From: an uncultured Desulfatiglans sp.
GTDB taxonomy: Bacteria; Desulfobacterota; DSM-4660; Desulfatiglandales; Desulfatiglandaceae
Assembly (NCBI GenBank): GCA_900498135.1
Contig: LR026961.1
Location: 4,375,552-4,439,551 of the forward strand
Direction: 5' to 3'
Length of the DNA: 64,000 nucleotides
A model generated the notes under the pieces. That model was not told the DNA's origin, ran no database searches, and saw only the letters and a list, made by a program, of their open reading frames with translations. Of this stretch, positions 27,246 to 36,722 are shown piece by piece; within the stretch, counting starts at the first letter, position 1; every line of letters begins with the position of its first letter. Both the position numbers and the translations under genes were made by a program.

Positions 27246-27889
27246 TAGATTTATTTCATATTGAGATTAAAAAATTCAGCACCAATCAAAAATCCCGTCC
27301 CAATTTCAGAAAGCGCTTCGCCCATTCACTTTTATTAGAGTACCGGCGCATGGCCCCATTCCGATAAAAGATAACGTTCTATTATTGAACAATATATACA
27401 AAATCGATCGACTTTTTCAACCGATATCCGTCGGTAAAACTGCTCCCTGGACCGTCTGAAAAACTGTAGAGATTTGTTCTATCCATCTACGCACAAGAGC
27501 GGGTGTTTATCCTGAGCAACCTTTTCTTTCCCGAGTCGGCCAAGGATCAGTGCGACAGCGCGAAAAAAGATGCGTGAGAATACGTCCCGATTGTTATAAT
27601 ATGAGGTAAGGGCAGGATTGAGGGTTGCAGAAATCGTCTCCTTCGCCCAAACATGACCGAACACATTTTTCCCGGCCAGCCACGGCCGATCGGCGTAGAG
27701 GGATTCTTCGTCCTCGGGTTTCAGTCGTCGCGCCGGTCTTGGGTCAAGCAGGAAGAAAACGCTTCCGGGAAGTCTCAGCCGTCCATTTGCATGCTAAAGG
27801 ATAAGGACATCGGACCTGATGGCTGTGGTGCTTCTGCCGATAGCCTGATGTTGGCTGGGAGGCCCGCTTGTCGAGCGGGGCGGGTCCCG
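27246..27889. other. AT-rich then mixed non-coding region
   Basis: The first 180 bp are markedly AT-rich compared with the rest of the window; the remainder returns to normal composition. Short open frames (27479-27664 minus, 27653-27964 plus) have no recognisable product and no good ribosome-binding site. No RNA gene is recognised. Confidence 0.4.
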
Positions 27890-28005
27890 TTTTGGCCAAG
27901 CCCAGAGAAATCAAGCGGGCGGAGGCGACCTGGTGGCCGCCGTACAAGCAAGGACGCAGATTGACGAACAAATTGGGAAAAAGGACCATTTCCCGACCGA
28001 AATTG
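27890..28005 (-). mobile_element. MITE-like element, copy 5 (diverged, reverse orientation)
   Basis: About 116 bp from TTTTGGCCAAGCCC through AAATCAAGCGGGCGGAGG, GACCTGGTGGCC, CAGATTGACG and CATTTCCCGACCGAAATT. The order and spacing match the reverse complement of the intact copies with many substitutions. It lies 48 bp before the YvlD-like gene and so within its leader. Confidence 0.65.
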
Positions 28006-28052
28006 AATGAGATCAGCGGCGACGGATCACACCATGAGAGCAGGAGGAAGGC

Positions 28053-28448
28053 ATGAAAGGCATTCTGGTGCGATGGCTGGTGCTCACCATCGCGATTCTC
28101 GTGACGGCTTATCTGATCGAAGGCATCCATGTGAGCGGTTTTTTTAGTGCTTTTTTCACGGCGGCGATCCTGGGCATCCTGAATGCCTTCCTACGGCCTG
28201 TTCTGATTCTTTTGACACTTCCCATCAACGTTCTTACACTTGGGCTTTTCACGTTCGTCATCAACGCCTTTTTGTTGATGATGGCTTCCGGCGCCGTTTC
28301 CGGTTTTATTGTGGAAAGTTTTGGATATGCCTTGCTCGGTTCACTGGTCATCAGCATCTTCAACTGGGTGTTGAGCAGTTTCATCACAGACCGGGGACAA
28401 ATCACCACCATCAAAATGCGCAGACGCGACGGCGACCGTTGGGAATAG
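28053..28448 (+). CDS. YvlD-like (phage holin family, DUF360-type) membrane protein
   Basis: 131 residues with four hydrophobic spans: LVRWLVLTIAILVTAYLIEGI, FFSAFFTAAILGILNAFLRPVL, the TLPINVLTLGLFTFVINAFLLMMAS segment and LLGSLVISIFNWVLSSFI. The FLRPVL...LPINVLTLGLFTFVINA motif is the signature of the YvlD family (often labelled phage holin family, although not phage-encoded). The short C-terminus is basic. AGGAGGA precedes ATG 28053. Function unknown; some relatives are linked to envelope stress. Confidence 0.85.
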   Translation: MKGILVRWLVLTIAILVTAYLIEGIHVSGFFSAFFTAAILGILNAFLRPVLILLTLPINVLTLGLFTFVINAFLLMMASGAVSGFIVESFGYALLGSLVISIFNWVLSSFITDRGQITTIKMRRRDGDRWE

Positions 28449-28490
28449 CCCATCGAGCCGGTTGCCTCGCACGAAGGAGGAGCATCTGTC

Positions 28491-29756
28491 ATGCCATCGG
28501 ATCAACTTGAAACCCCAACAACGGGGAACACCATCACGTGGGATTCCCAGGGCCGCCCCATCGTTCCTGACACCCCCATCATCCCCTTCATCGAAGGAGA
28601 CGGCACCGGCCCCGACATCTGGCGCGCGGCGCGCCCGGTCATCGACACAGCGGTCCGAAAGGCCTACGACGGCAAAAAGGCGGTCCTCTGGCTGGAACTC
28701 CTGGCGGGCGCGAAGGCGCAGGACGTTCTGGGCTGCGAGTGCCTCCTGCCCGAAGAGACCCTCGAGGCCCTGACCCGCTACGGCATTGCCATCAAGGGAC
28801 CCCTCACCACCCCGGTCGGGGGCGGCTTCCGCTCCCTGAACGTCACCCTCCGCCAGAGGCTCGATCTGTATGCCTGTATCCGGCCCGTCCGTTACGTACC
28901 CGGGATCCCGGCCCCTGTCCGGCACCCTGAAAAGGTCGATCTGGTGATCTTCCGCGAGAATACGGAGGATGTCTACGCCGGGGTCGAGTGGGAGGCGGAA
29001 TCACCGGCCGCCCGAGAGATCCTCGAACAGATCAATGCCAGACTTTCATTCGAAGGCAAACCCCTCCTGCCGATCGACAGCGCCGTCGGCATCAAGCCCA
29101 TGAGCCGGCGCAACACGCAGCGCCTCGTGGCGCGGGCGATCCAGTATGCCGCTGATCACCACTATGACAGCGTCACCCTGGTACACAAAGGAAACATCAT
29201 GAAATACACGGAGGGGGCCTTCCGTGACTGGGGCTACCAGACGGCGCGAGAGCGGTTCGGCGACCTTACCCTCACCGAGGAGGAGCTTTTCGCGGATTTC
29301 GGCGGAAAGGCACCGGCCGGCAGGATCGTGATCAAGGACCGGATCGCTGACGCGATGTTCCAGCAACTGCTCCTGCGCCCGGAGGAATACGGCGTCCTGG
29401 CGACGCCCAATCTGAACGGGGATTACCTGTCGGACGCGGCGGCGGCGCAGGTGGGTGGGCTCGGCATGGCCCCGGGCGCCAACGTCGGAGACCGGTGCGC
29501 CGTGTTCGAGGCGACCCATGGATCGGCCCCGAAATACGCGGGTCTGGACAAGGTCAATCCCGGGTCACTGATTCTTTCAGGGGTCGAGATGCTGCGCTTC
29601 ATGGGCTGGGACGAGGCGGCCGATCTCATCCTGAAAGGTCTTCGAAACACCATCGCAGACGGCATCGTGACCTATGACCTGGCGCGCCAGATGGAGAACG
29701 CCAGGGAGGTCTCCTGCTCGGCCTTCGGCGCTGCGATCGAGAGCCGCATGGGCTAG
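28491..29756 (+). CDS. icd: Isocitrate dehydrogenase (NADP type)
   Basis: 421 residues, same length class as E. coli Icd. Motifs: [47 protein letters not shown] (substrate Ser/Asn/Arg residues), [15 protein letters not shown], the [18 protein letters not shown] catalytic region, [27 protein letters not shown] and [11 protein letters not shown]. It converts isocitrate to 2-oxoglutarate, the expected substrate of the KorDABC enzyme 5 kb downstream. Its TAG stop overlaps the convergent mnmG stop by three bases, so there is no room for a terminator between them. Confidence 0.95.
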   Translation: MPSDQLETPTTGNTITWDSQGRPIVPDTPIIPFIEGDGTGPDIWRAARPVIDTAVRKAYDGKKAVLWLELLAGAKAQDVLGCECLLPEETLEALTRYGIAIKGPLTTPVGGGFRSLNVTLRQRLDLYACIRPVRYVPGIPAPVRHPEKVDLVIFRENTEDVYAGVEWEAESPAAREILEQINARLSFEGKPLLPIDSAVGIKPMSRRNTQRLVARAIQYAADHHYDSVTLVHKGNIMKYTEGAFRDWGYQTARERFGDLTLTEEELFADFGGKAPAGRIVIKDRIADAMFQQLLLRPEEYGVLATPNLNGDYLSDAAAAQVGGLGMAPGANVGDRCAVFEATHGSAPKYAGLDKVNPGSLILSGVEMLRFMGWDEAADLILKGLRNTIADGIVTYDLARQMENAREVSCSAFGAAIESRMG

Positions 29757-31633
29757 CAGGACGCGCCGGAGCGTTTCAGATGGACCTGGATGGCCATCAG
29801 GGCCGCGGGGGTTACGCCGGATATCCGGGATGCCTGTCCCATCGAGGAAGGGCGGACGCGGCTGAGCTTCTCCCGCACCTCTGTCGTGAGGCCATGGACG
29901 GCACGGTAATCCAGGTCCTCCGGCAGGCGCGTGTTTTCCATCTTCCGAAGCCTTTCCACCTGCTGCTCCTGCCGTTCGATATAGCCTTCATACTTGACAC
30001 GCGTCTCGACCTCGGCGGCGATCGGCTCCTCGATCCCGTCGAGCTCCGCATCGAAGGCCTTCAGATCCTCGAAGACGACCTCGCTCCGCCTGAGCAACTG
30101 CGCCAGGGAGATCGGATGCTTGATCGGCGCGGAACCGATCGCCCTCAGGCGATCCTGGGTCGAGGGCTCCGGCTTCAGCAACACGTGCCTCAGGCGGTCC
30201 AGGGTTCCTTCGATCCGCTCGCGCCGGCGCCGGAACGCAGAATACACGTCGTCGGAGACGAGGCCAAGCCGCCGTCCAATCTCCGTCAAGCGAAAGTCGG
30301 CGTTGTCTTCGCGGAGCAGCAGCCGGTATTCCGCCCGCGAAGTGAACATCCGGTAGGGCTCCCGTGTCCCCTTCGTGACCAGATCGTCGATCAATACCCC
30401 AGTGTAGGCCTGGTCGCGCCCCAGGATCAGAGGCTCCTCCCCGCGCACCTGCAAAACGGCGTTGACCCCCGCCATCAGCCCCTGTGCCGCGGCTTCCTCG
30501 TAGCCGGACGTGCCGTTGATCTGCCCCGCGTGGAAAAGACCGGCGATGGACTTGGTTTCGAGGCTCGGCTTCAACTGGATCGGATCGACGTAGTCGTATT
30601 CGATGGCATAGCCCGGCCGGAGGATCTCGGCCCGCTCGAGGCCGGGGATGGAACGGACCATGCGGAGTTGGATATCGATGGGCAGGCTGGTGGCGAGGCC
30701 ATTCGGGTAAACCTCGACCGTATCGAGCCCCTCGGGCTCGAGGAAGATCTGGTGGCGCTCCTTCTCGGCGAACCGGACGACTTTGTCCTCGATCGAGGGG
30801 CAGTAGCGCGCCCCCACGCCCTTGATGACGCCCGAAAAGAGCGGCGAGCGGTCCAGGCCCGAACGGATCACGGCATGGGTCTCGGAGGTGGTGTAGGTCA
30901 TGTGGCAGGGAACCTGGGGCAGGGTGATCCCGCGTGTGCGAAATGAGAAGGGCTTCGGAACCGGGTCCCCCGGCTGGGGCGTCAGGCCTTCGTAGTCGAT
31001 GCTGCGGGCGTTCAAGCGGGGCGTCGTTCCGGTCTTGAGCCGGTCGACCTGAAGGCCAAGCTCTGCCAGTTGCTCCGAGAGCTTCAGCGACGGCGGATCC
31101 CCCATTCGGCCGGCCGGGAACCGGTTGAGGCCGATGTGGATCAGCCCTCCCAGGAAGGTGCCCGTCGTCAGGATCACGGTCCGGCCGCGGATCTCTTCGT
31201 GGAGATGGGTCTCGATGCCCTCCACGCGGCCGGTCTGGACCATCAGGCGGTCGACCATCGCCTGGCGGACATCCAGGCGCGGCTGGCCTTCCACGACCTG
31301 TTTCATGCGCTTGCGGTAAAGGTCCCGGTCGTTCTGAGAGCGCGACCCCTGGACCGCCAGACCTTTGCGGGTGTTGAGGCGCCGGAACTGGATCCCGGTG
31401 GCATCGGCGTTCAGGGCCATCTCCCCGCCGAGGGCATCGATCTCCTTGACCAGATGGCCCTTGGCCAGGCCGCCGATGGCCGGGTTGCAGCTCATAGCGG
31501 CTACGTGGTCCAGGTTGATGGTCAGCAGCAGCGTGCGGTGGCCCATGCGGGCCGCAGCCAGGGCAGCCTCGCACCCGGCATGCCCGGCCCCGACCACGAT
31601 GACGTCGTAGGGTTCTGAATCGGAATGGAACAT
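29753..31633 (-). CDS. mnmG: tRNA uridine-5-carboxymethylaminomethyl modification enzyme MnmG
   Basis: About 626 residues. FAD motif [19 protein letters not shown] at the N-terminus, [43 protein letters not shown], the catalytic-Cys region [22 protein letters not shown], and [26 protein letters not shown]. With MnmE it modifies U34 of several tRNAs. I use ATG 31633 ([18 protein letters not shown]). The open frame runs 22 codons further up, but that part is translated MITE-like repeat ([13 protein letters not shown]). Confidence 0.95.
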   Translation of the reverse strand: MFHSDSEPYDVIVVGAGHAGCEAALAAARMGHRTLLLTINLDHVAAMSCNPAIGGLAKGHLVKEIDALGGEMALNADATGIQFRRLNTRKGLAVQGSRSQNDRDLYRKRMKQVVEGQPRLDVRQAMVDRLMVQTGRVEGIETHLHEEIRGRTVILTTGTFLGGLIHIGLNRFPAGRMGDPPSLKLSEQLAELGLQVDRLKTGTTPRLNARSIDYEGLTPQPGDPVPKPFSFRTRGITLPQVPCHMTYTTSETHAVIRSGLDRSPLFSGVIKGVGARYCPSIEDKVVRFAEKERHQIFLEPEGLDTVEVYPNGLATSLPIDIQLRMVRSIPGLERAEILRPGYAIEYDYVDPIQLKPSLETKSIAGLFHAGQINGTSGYEEAAAQGLMAGVNAVLQVRGEEPLILGRDQAYTGVLIDDLVTKGTREPYRMFTSRAEYRLLLREDNADFRLTEIGRRLGLVSDDVYSAFRRRRERIEGTLDRLRHVLLKPEPSTQDRLRAIGSAPIKHPISLAQLLRRSEVVFEDLKAFDAELDGIEEPIAAEVETRVKYEGYIERQEQQVERLRKMENTRLPEDLDYRAVHGLTTEVREKLSRVRPSSMGQASRISGVTPAALMAIQVHLKRSGASC

Positions 31634-31656
31634 CGAGGCCGCACCGAAACTAGATC

Positions 31657-31830
31657 GTTTCCATCCGGAAATGGTCTTTTTGGCCAATCTCGGCGTCAAT
31701 CTGCACGTTCGCTTGTGCGGCGACCACCAGGTCGCCTCCGCGCAAACGCTTGATTTCCTTGATATTGGCCAAAAATCCTCATTTCCGGATTGGAAACTGA
31801 GTCCTACCGAGAAATCATTTCGGCATGAAT
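31657..31830 (+). mobile_element. MITE-like element, copy 6, with 8-bp target duplication
   Basis: A 174-bp element starting GTTTCCATCCGGAAATGG, with inner arms TTTTTGGCCAAT / ATTGGCCAAAAA and a diverged right end (ATTTCGGCATGAAT). ACTAGATC occurs exactly at 31649-31656 and again at 31831-31838. The 141-bp core to 31797 is the same length as the core of the 6192 copy. It occupies the mnmG upstream region and could affect mnmG expression. Confidence 0.85.
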
Positions 31831-31933
31831 ACTAGATCATATGAAACGAGGTCCTACCGGGATACCCTCTCCGGATGGACGCGGGACCGGCAAATTCTTC
31901 AATCAGCGGAGGCCGGTTCCCGCAAAACCCCTG

Positions 31934-33241
<1,308 letters not shown>

Positions 33242-33257
33242 TCACAGCAGATCATTT

Positions 33258-33330
33258 CGGCCCGGGAACGGTCTTGCAGCCTATTCCGGCAAACCCCTGC
33301 ACGTCCGCGGGCACGGTGTATCGGCAACCC
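33258..33330 (+). mobile_element. Possible degenerate MITE-like fragment
   Basis: CCCGGGAACGGTCTT, then GCC, CGGC and CTGCACGTCCGC appear in the order of the intact element, but identity is low and there is no terminus or direct repeat. Listed as a possible fossil copy only. Confidence 0.3.
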
Positions 33331-33601
33331 GACCGAAGCGCCGCCGGACCTCCATCCCATCCGATGCAGAGGCGGCGGTGCAATCCACGGGGGAACCTAG
33401 CGGAAACCTACCGGCATGTCAACCATTTTGGTCCGGGGCCCCCCGGCGGCCGCCGGGGCCCCTGAACCGGGTGGACCTTTTCCTTCGGGCCTCACTTGCG
33501 CCAAAGGAACGGAAGGGCGTCCACCGCACATCGCCGGGACACCCCCTTCAAAATGGCGGGGGTGTCCTGCACCAGTCCAAAAATCAGCGTCTCCAATTAC
33601 C

Positions 33602-33629
33602 TTGACATGCCAGGACATCAGCCTATAAT
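33602..33629 (+). promoter_or_regulatory. Consensus sigma-70 promoter of the kor-hdr cluster
   Basis: TTGACA (33602-33607) and TATAAT (33624-33629) separated by 16 bp, both perfect matches. A start near 33636 gives a roughly 48-nt leader to the ferredoxin gene. Just upstream (about 33431-33465) lies a GC palindrome built on GGGGCC/CCGCCGG that could insulate the divergent purA side. Confidence 0.75.
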
Positions 33630-33683
33630 GGCTCCCATTGAATTCCGCATCCATCCCCGGAACGCTTTTATCAGGGAAATCCC

Positions 33684-33944
33684 ATGGCTTTTTGGCGGGC
33701 CCCTCTCGATGCCGGCGATATCCAAGTGACGCGCGGCATCGTTTACATCCTCGAAGACCGATGCAAAGGCTGCGGCTACTGCATCGAGTTCTGCCCCAAA
33801 GGAATCCTCGAATTCTCCAGGAGCTTCAATAAGAAAGGATACCACCCGCCTGTCGTTTCAGACAAGGAGCAGTGCGTCAACTGCCATTTTTGCGAGATCA
33901 TCTGCCCCGAATTCGCCATCTACTCGGTGGAAGCCCCGTCCTGA
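33684..33944 (+). CDS. korD: 2-oxoacid:ferredoxin oxidoreductase delta (ferredoxin) subunit
   Basis: 86 residues with two [4Fe-4S] motifs: CKGCGYCIEFCPKG (about 27-40) and CVNCHFCEIICPEF (about 64-77). This is the polyferredoxin-type delta subunit of four-subunit 2-oxoglutarate/2-oxoacid oxidoreductases. AGGGA lies 7 nt before ATG 33684. It is first in the order D-A-B-C directly behind a consensus promoter, and receives electrons from the TPP subunits. Confidence 0.9.
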   Translation: MAFWRAPLDAGDIQVTRGIVYILEDRCKGCGYCIEFCPKGILEFSRSFNKKGYHPPVVSDKEQCVNCHFCEIICPEFAIYSVEAPS

Positions 33945-34004
33945 AAACGCCCTCGCCTCGATTCCGGAGGAAGGTCCGGGGAAAAATGATAGGGAACCGA
34001 CCTC

Positions 34005-35162
34005 ATGAAACCAGCCGTTCTAACAGGTGAGCACTTTATGACCGGGGACGTGGCCTGCGCCGAAGGCGCCCTGGCCGCGGGCTGCCTCTTTTTCGGGGGT
34101 TATCCGATCACGCCGGCGACCGAGATCGCCGAACATATGTCGGAACGGCTTCCGGAGGTCGGGGGCACCTTCATCCAGATGGAGGACGAGATCGCCGCCA
34201 TGGCCTCCGTCCTCGGAGCGAGCTGCGCCGGTGTCAAAAGCATGACCGCCACCTCCGGCCCGGGCTTCAGTTTGATGATGGAAAACATCGGCCTCGCGGT
34301 CTGCACCGAGACGCCCTGCGTCGTCGTCAATGTCCAGCGTGCCGGCCCTTCGACGGGGCTTCCAACCCTGGGCGCTCAAGCCGATATGATGCAGGCGCGC
34401 TGGGGGTCCCACGGACATTACGAGATCATCGCCCTCGCCCCCTCTTCGCCTCAGGAGATCTTCTACCAGACCATCACCGCCTTCAACCTGGCCGAGCGCT
34501 ACCGCGTCCCGGTCCTCGTCATGACCGACGAATTCGTGGGGCACTTGAGCGAGCGCGTCGTCATCCCCGAGCCGCAAGATATCCGCCTCGCCGGACGCCC
34601 TGTGCCGAAAGGGCGCAAGGACCGGTTCAAGCCTTTCAGGGCGGGGCCCGACGGCATCGCCCCGATGGCCTCCGCGGGCGAAGGGTATCGCATCCACGTG
34701 ACCGGCCTGACGCACGACGAGCGCGGCTACCCGACCATGACCGTCGACGCCCAGACCGAGATGATGGAGCGGCTCGTCGGGAAGATCCGCAGACACGAAG
34801 AGGAGATCATCCTGACCGACGGGTACCGCCTGGACGACGCCGAGATCGTCGTCGTCTCCTACGGGGTTTCGGCGCGCACGGCCTACGCCGCCGTGGACGA
34901 GGCCCGCCGGTCCGGCATCAAGGCCGGCCTTTTCAGGCTCCTCACCGTCTGGCCGTTTCCGGAGCGCCGCATCCGGCAGCTCGCGGAGCGTGTCAAGGCC
35001 TTCGTGACCGTGGAAATCAATCTCGGCCAGATCCACCTCGAGGTTGAACGCTGTGCGGCCGGCAAGGCGCCGACCCTGCTCGTGGGCCATCCCGGAGGCG
35101 CCATCATCCCCCCGGAGCAAGTCATCGAAGCCATGCAGACCATCGCCAAAGAGGGTCAATGA
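34005..35162 (+). CDS. korA: 2-oxoglutarate:ferredoxin oxidoreductase alpha subunit
   Basis: 385 residues containing domains I/II of the oxidoreductase: FFGGYPITPATEIAEHM (near 28), QMEDEIAAMASVLGASCAG, TATSGPGFSLMMENIGLAV, QRAGPSTGLPTLGAQADMMQARWGSHG and a C-terminal transketolase-like domain (VVVSYGVSARTAYAAVDEARRSGIKAGLFRLLTVWPFPE). The GLPTLGAQADMMQARWG stretch favours KorA (2-oxoglutarate) over PorA/VorA. Substrate specificity is not proven. It overlaps korB by 4 bp. Confidence 0.9.
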   Translation: MKPAVLTGEHFMTGDVACAEGALAAGCLFFGGYPITPATEIAEHMSERLPEVGGTFIQMEDEIAAMASVLGASCAGVKSMTATSGPGFSLMMENIGLAVCTETPCVVVNVQRAGPSTGLPTLGAQADMMQARWGSHGHYEIIALAPSSPQEIFYQTITAFNLAERYRVPVLVMTDEFVGHLSERVVIPEPQDIRLAGRPVPKGRKDRFKPFRAGPDGIAPMASAGEGYRIHVTGLTHDERGYPTMTVDAQTEMMERLVGKIRRHEEEIILTDGYRLDDAEIVVVSYGVSARTAYAAVDEARRSGIKAGLFRLLTVWPFPERRIRQLAERVKAFVTVEINLGQIHLEVERCAAGKAPTLLVGHPGGAIIPPEQVIEAMQTIAKEGQ

Positions 35163-36028
35163 TCATGAAAAAAGCCGCCGCCCCGCCGCCCCACCCGCTC
35201 GAGGATCTCATCCGCACCGATCGCATCCCGCACATCTGGTGTCCGGGGTGCGGCATCGGCACCGTCTTTTCAGCCTCCCTCTACGCCATGAAGACGAGCG
35301 GCATCGACCTCGAGAAGACCGTCATGGTCTCAGGGATCGGGTGCTCAGGCCGCGGTGCGGGGTATGTCAACCTGGACTCCTATCACACCACGCATGGACG
35401 CGCGATCCCCTTCGCGACGGGGATGAAACTGGCCAATCCGGAGCTGAACGTCGTGGTCTTCAGCGGGGACGGGGATCTGTTCGCGATCGGGGGCAACCAC
35501 TTCATCCATGCGGCCCGGCGCAACGTGGATCTCACCGTCATCTGCGTCAACAATTTCAACTACGGCATGACCGGCGGCCAGGTGGCGGCGACCACCCCGC
35601 TGAGGGCCCGCACCACCACCACCCCGTATGGCAACCCGGAGACGCCCTTCAACCTCCCGCTCCTGGCCTTCGCCTCCGGCGCGACCTATGTGGCGCGATG
35701 GACCATCCTGCACACCAGGGATCTGACGGAATCCATCGCCGAGGCCCTCCTCCGCCCGGGCTTTTCCTTCGTCGAAGTGCTGGCGCCTTGCCCCATCAAC
35801 TACGGACGCCGAAACCGCGAAAAGCCGCTGGAGACCTTGCGCCTTTACCAGGAAAAGACGATCGTCCGGAACGATGCGCATCCCACGGAGTTGGAGGTCG
35901 ACTTCGAAAAGGGCGTGATCCTCGGCAAGTTCGTCGATGTCCACCGCCCCACGTGCAGCGACCATTACGATCAGATCTGCCGGCCGAAGGACCTTGTCGA
36001 AAACGCCCAGGCCGAGGCCGGGGCATGA
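35159..36028 (+). CDS. korB: 2-oxoglutarate:ferredoxin oxidoreductase beta (TPP) subunit
   Basis: 289 residues. HIWCPGCGIGTVFSASL (Fe-S and TPP region, about 22-38), SGIGCSGRGAGYVNLDSYHTTHGRAIPFATG, and the TPP/Mg motif GDGDLFAIGGNHFIHAARRN ending in VNNFNYGMTGGQ. A later Cys in APCPINYG probably completes the proximal [4Fe-4S]. It starts within the korA stop (ATGA) and forms the catalytic core with KorA. Confidence 0.93.
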   Translation: MIMKKAAAPPPHPLEDLIRTDRIPHIWCPGCGIGTVFSASLYAMKTSGIDLEKTVMVSGIGCSGRGAGYVNLDSYHTTHGRAIPFATGMKLANPELNVVVFSGDGDLFAIGGNHFIHAARRNVDLTVICVNNFNYGMTGGQVAATTPLRARTTTTPYGNPETPFNLPLLAFASGATYVARWTILHTRDLTESIAEALLRPGFSFVEVLAPCPINYGRRNREKPLETLRLYQEKTIVRNDAHPTELEVDFEKGVILGKFVDVHRPTCSDHYDQICRPKDLVENAQAEAGA

Positions 36029-36118
36029 GGGCGATCGCGCCACCCGGGGCGGCCGCCAACCCTGCAGGCGGACAACGCTTACGCCCATGAACCGCATTCA
36101 AACCTACAGGTGCCTCCT

Positions 36119-36715
36119 ATGAAAATGGACCAGGGTCCAGGCGCTCAAACGGAAATCATCTTCACCGGCTTCGGGGGCCAGGGGATCGTTCTTGCGGGAA
36201 AGATCCTCGGCGAGGCCGTCGCCCTGGGAGACCACAAGGAGAGCACCCTCGTGCAATCCTACGGACCCGAGGCCCGGGGAGGAGCCTGCAGCGCCCAGGT
36301 CATCATCTCGGAGCGAACGATCCACTACCCGTATGTCCGGCAGGCGGACATCCTCGTCTGCATGTCCCAGGGCGGCCTCGAAAAGTTCATCGAACTGCTG
36401 AGGCCCGAGGGGATCCTGATCCTCGATTCCGATCTGGTGCAGCCCCGCGGGCTCGACCGCGCACACTTCGATATACCGGCCACCCGCCTGGCCGAAGAGC
36501 TCGGGCGTAAGATGATGGCCAACATCATCATGCTCGGTTTCTTCACCGCCGTCACTGAAGCCGTCTCCTTCGAGGCGGCCTCCGAAACCGTGGCCGCCTC
36601 GGTGCCCAAAGGAACGGAAACCACGAATCTCAAAGCCTTTTCCAAGGGCTGGGATTACGGCCGCGCCTTGTTGAAGGGGCGTCAGAAGAAGGCCGAAGGA
36701 AGGACAGGGGCCTGA
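36119..36715 (+). CDS. korC: 2-oxoglutarate:ferredoxin oxidoreductase gamma subunit
   Basis: About 198 residues of the CoA-binding gamma domain: IIFTGFGGQGIVLAGKILGEAV (near 12), STLVQSYGPEARGGACSAQVIIS, ILILDSDLV and a KMMANIIMLGFFTAV segment. It completes the KorDABC enzyme that forms succinyl-CoA and reduced ferredoxin from 2-oxoglutarate (or runs in reverse). ATG 36119 is used; a GTG at 36110 would add three residues. It is followed after 7 bp by the large flavoprotein, supporting co-transcription. Confidence 0.92.
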   Translation: MKMDQGPGAQTEIIFTGFGGQGIVLAGKILGEAVALGDHKESTLVQSYGPEARGGACSAQVIISERTIHYPYVRQADILVCMSQGGLEKFIELLRPEGILILDSDLVQPRGLDRAHFDIPATRLAEELGRKMMANIIMLGFFTAVTEAVSFEAASETVAASVPKGTETTNLKAFSKGWDYGRALLKGRQKKAEGRTGA

Positions 36716-36722
36716 TCGCATC

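Noticed and set aside
27479-27964. Two small open frames in the mucR-yvlD interval
   Set aside because: No ribosome-binding site, no recognisable product, and the second runs through a MITE-like copy.
31634-31699. Upstream start for mnmG
   Set aside because: The extra residues are translated MITE-like repeat also seen in spurious frames at 6154-6417 and 26050-26343, and the family N-terminus begins right after ATG 31633.
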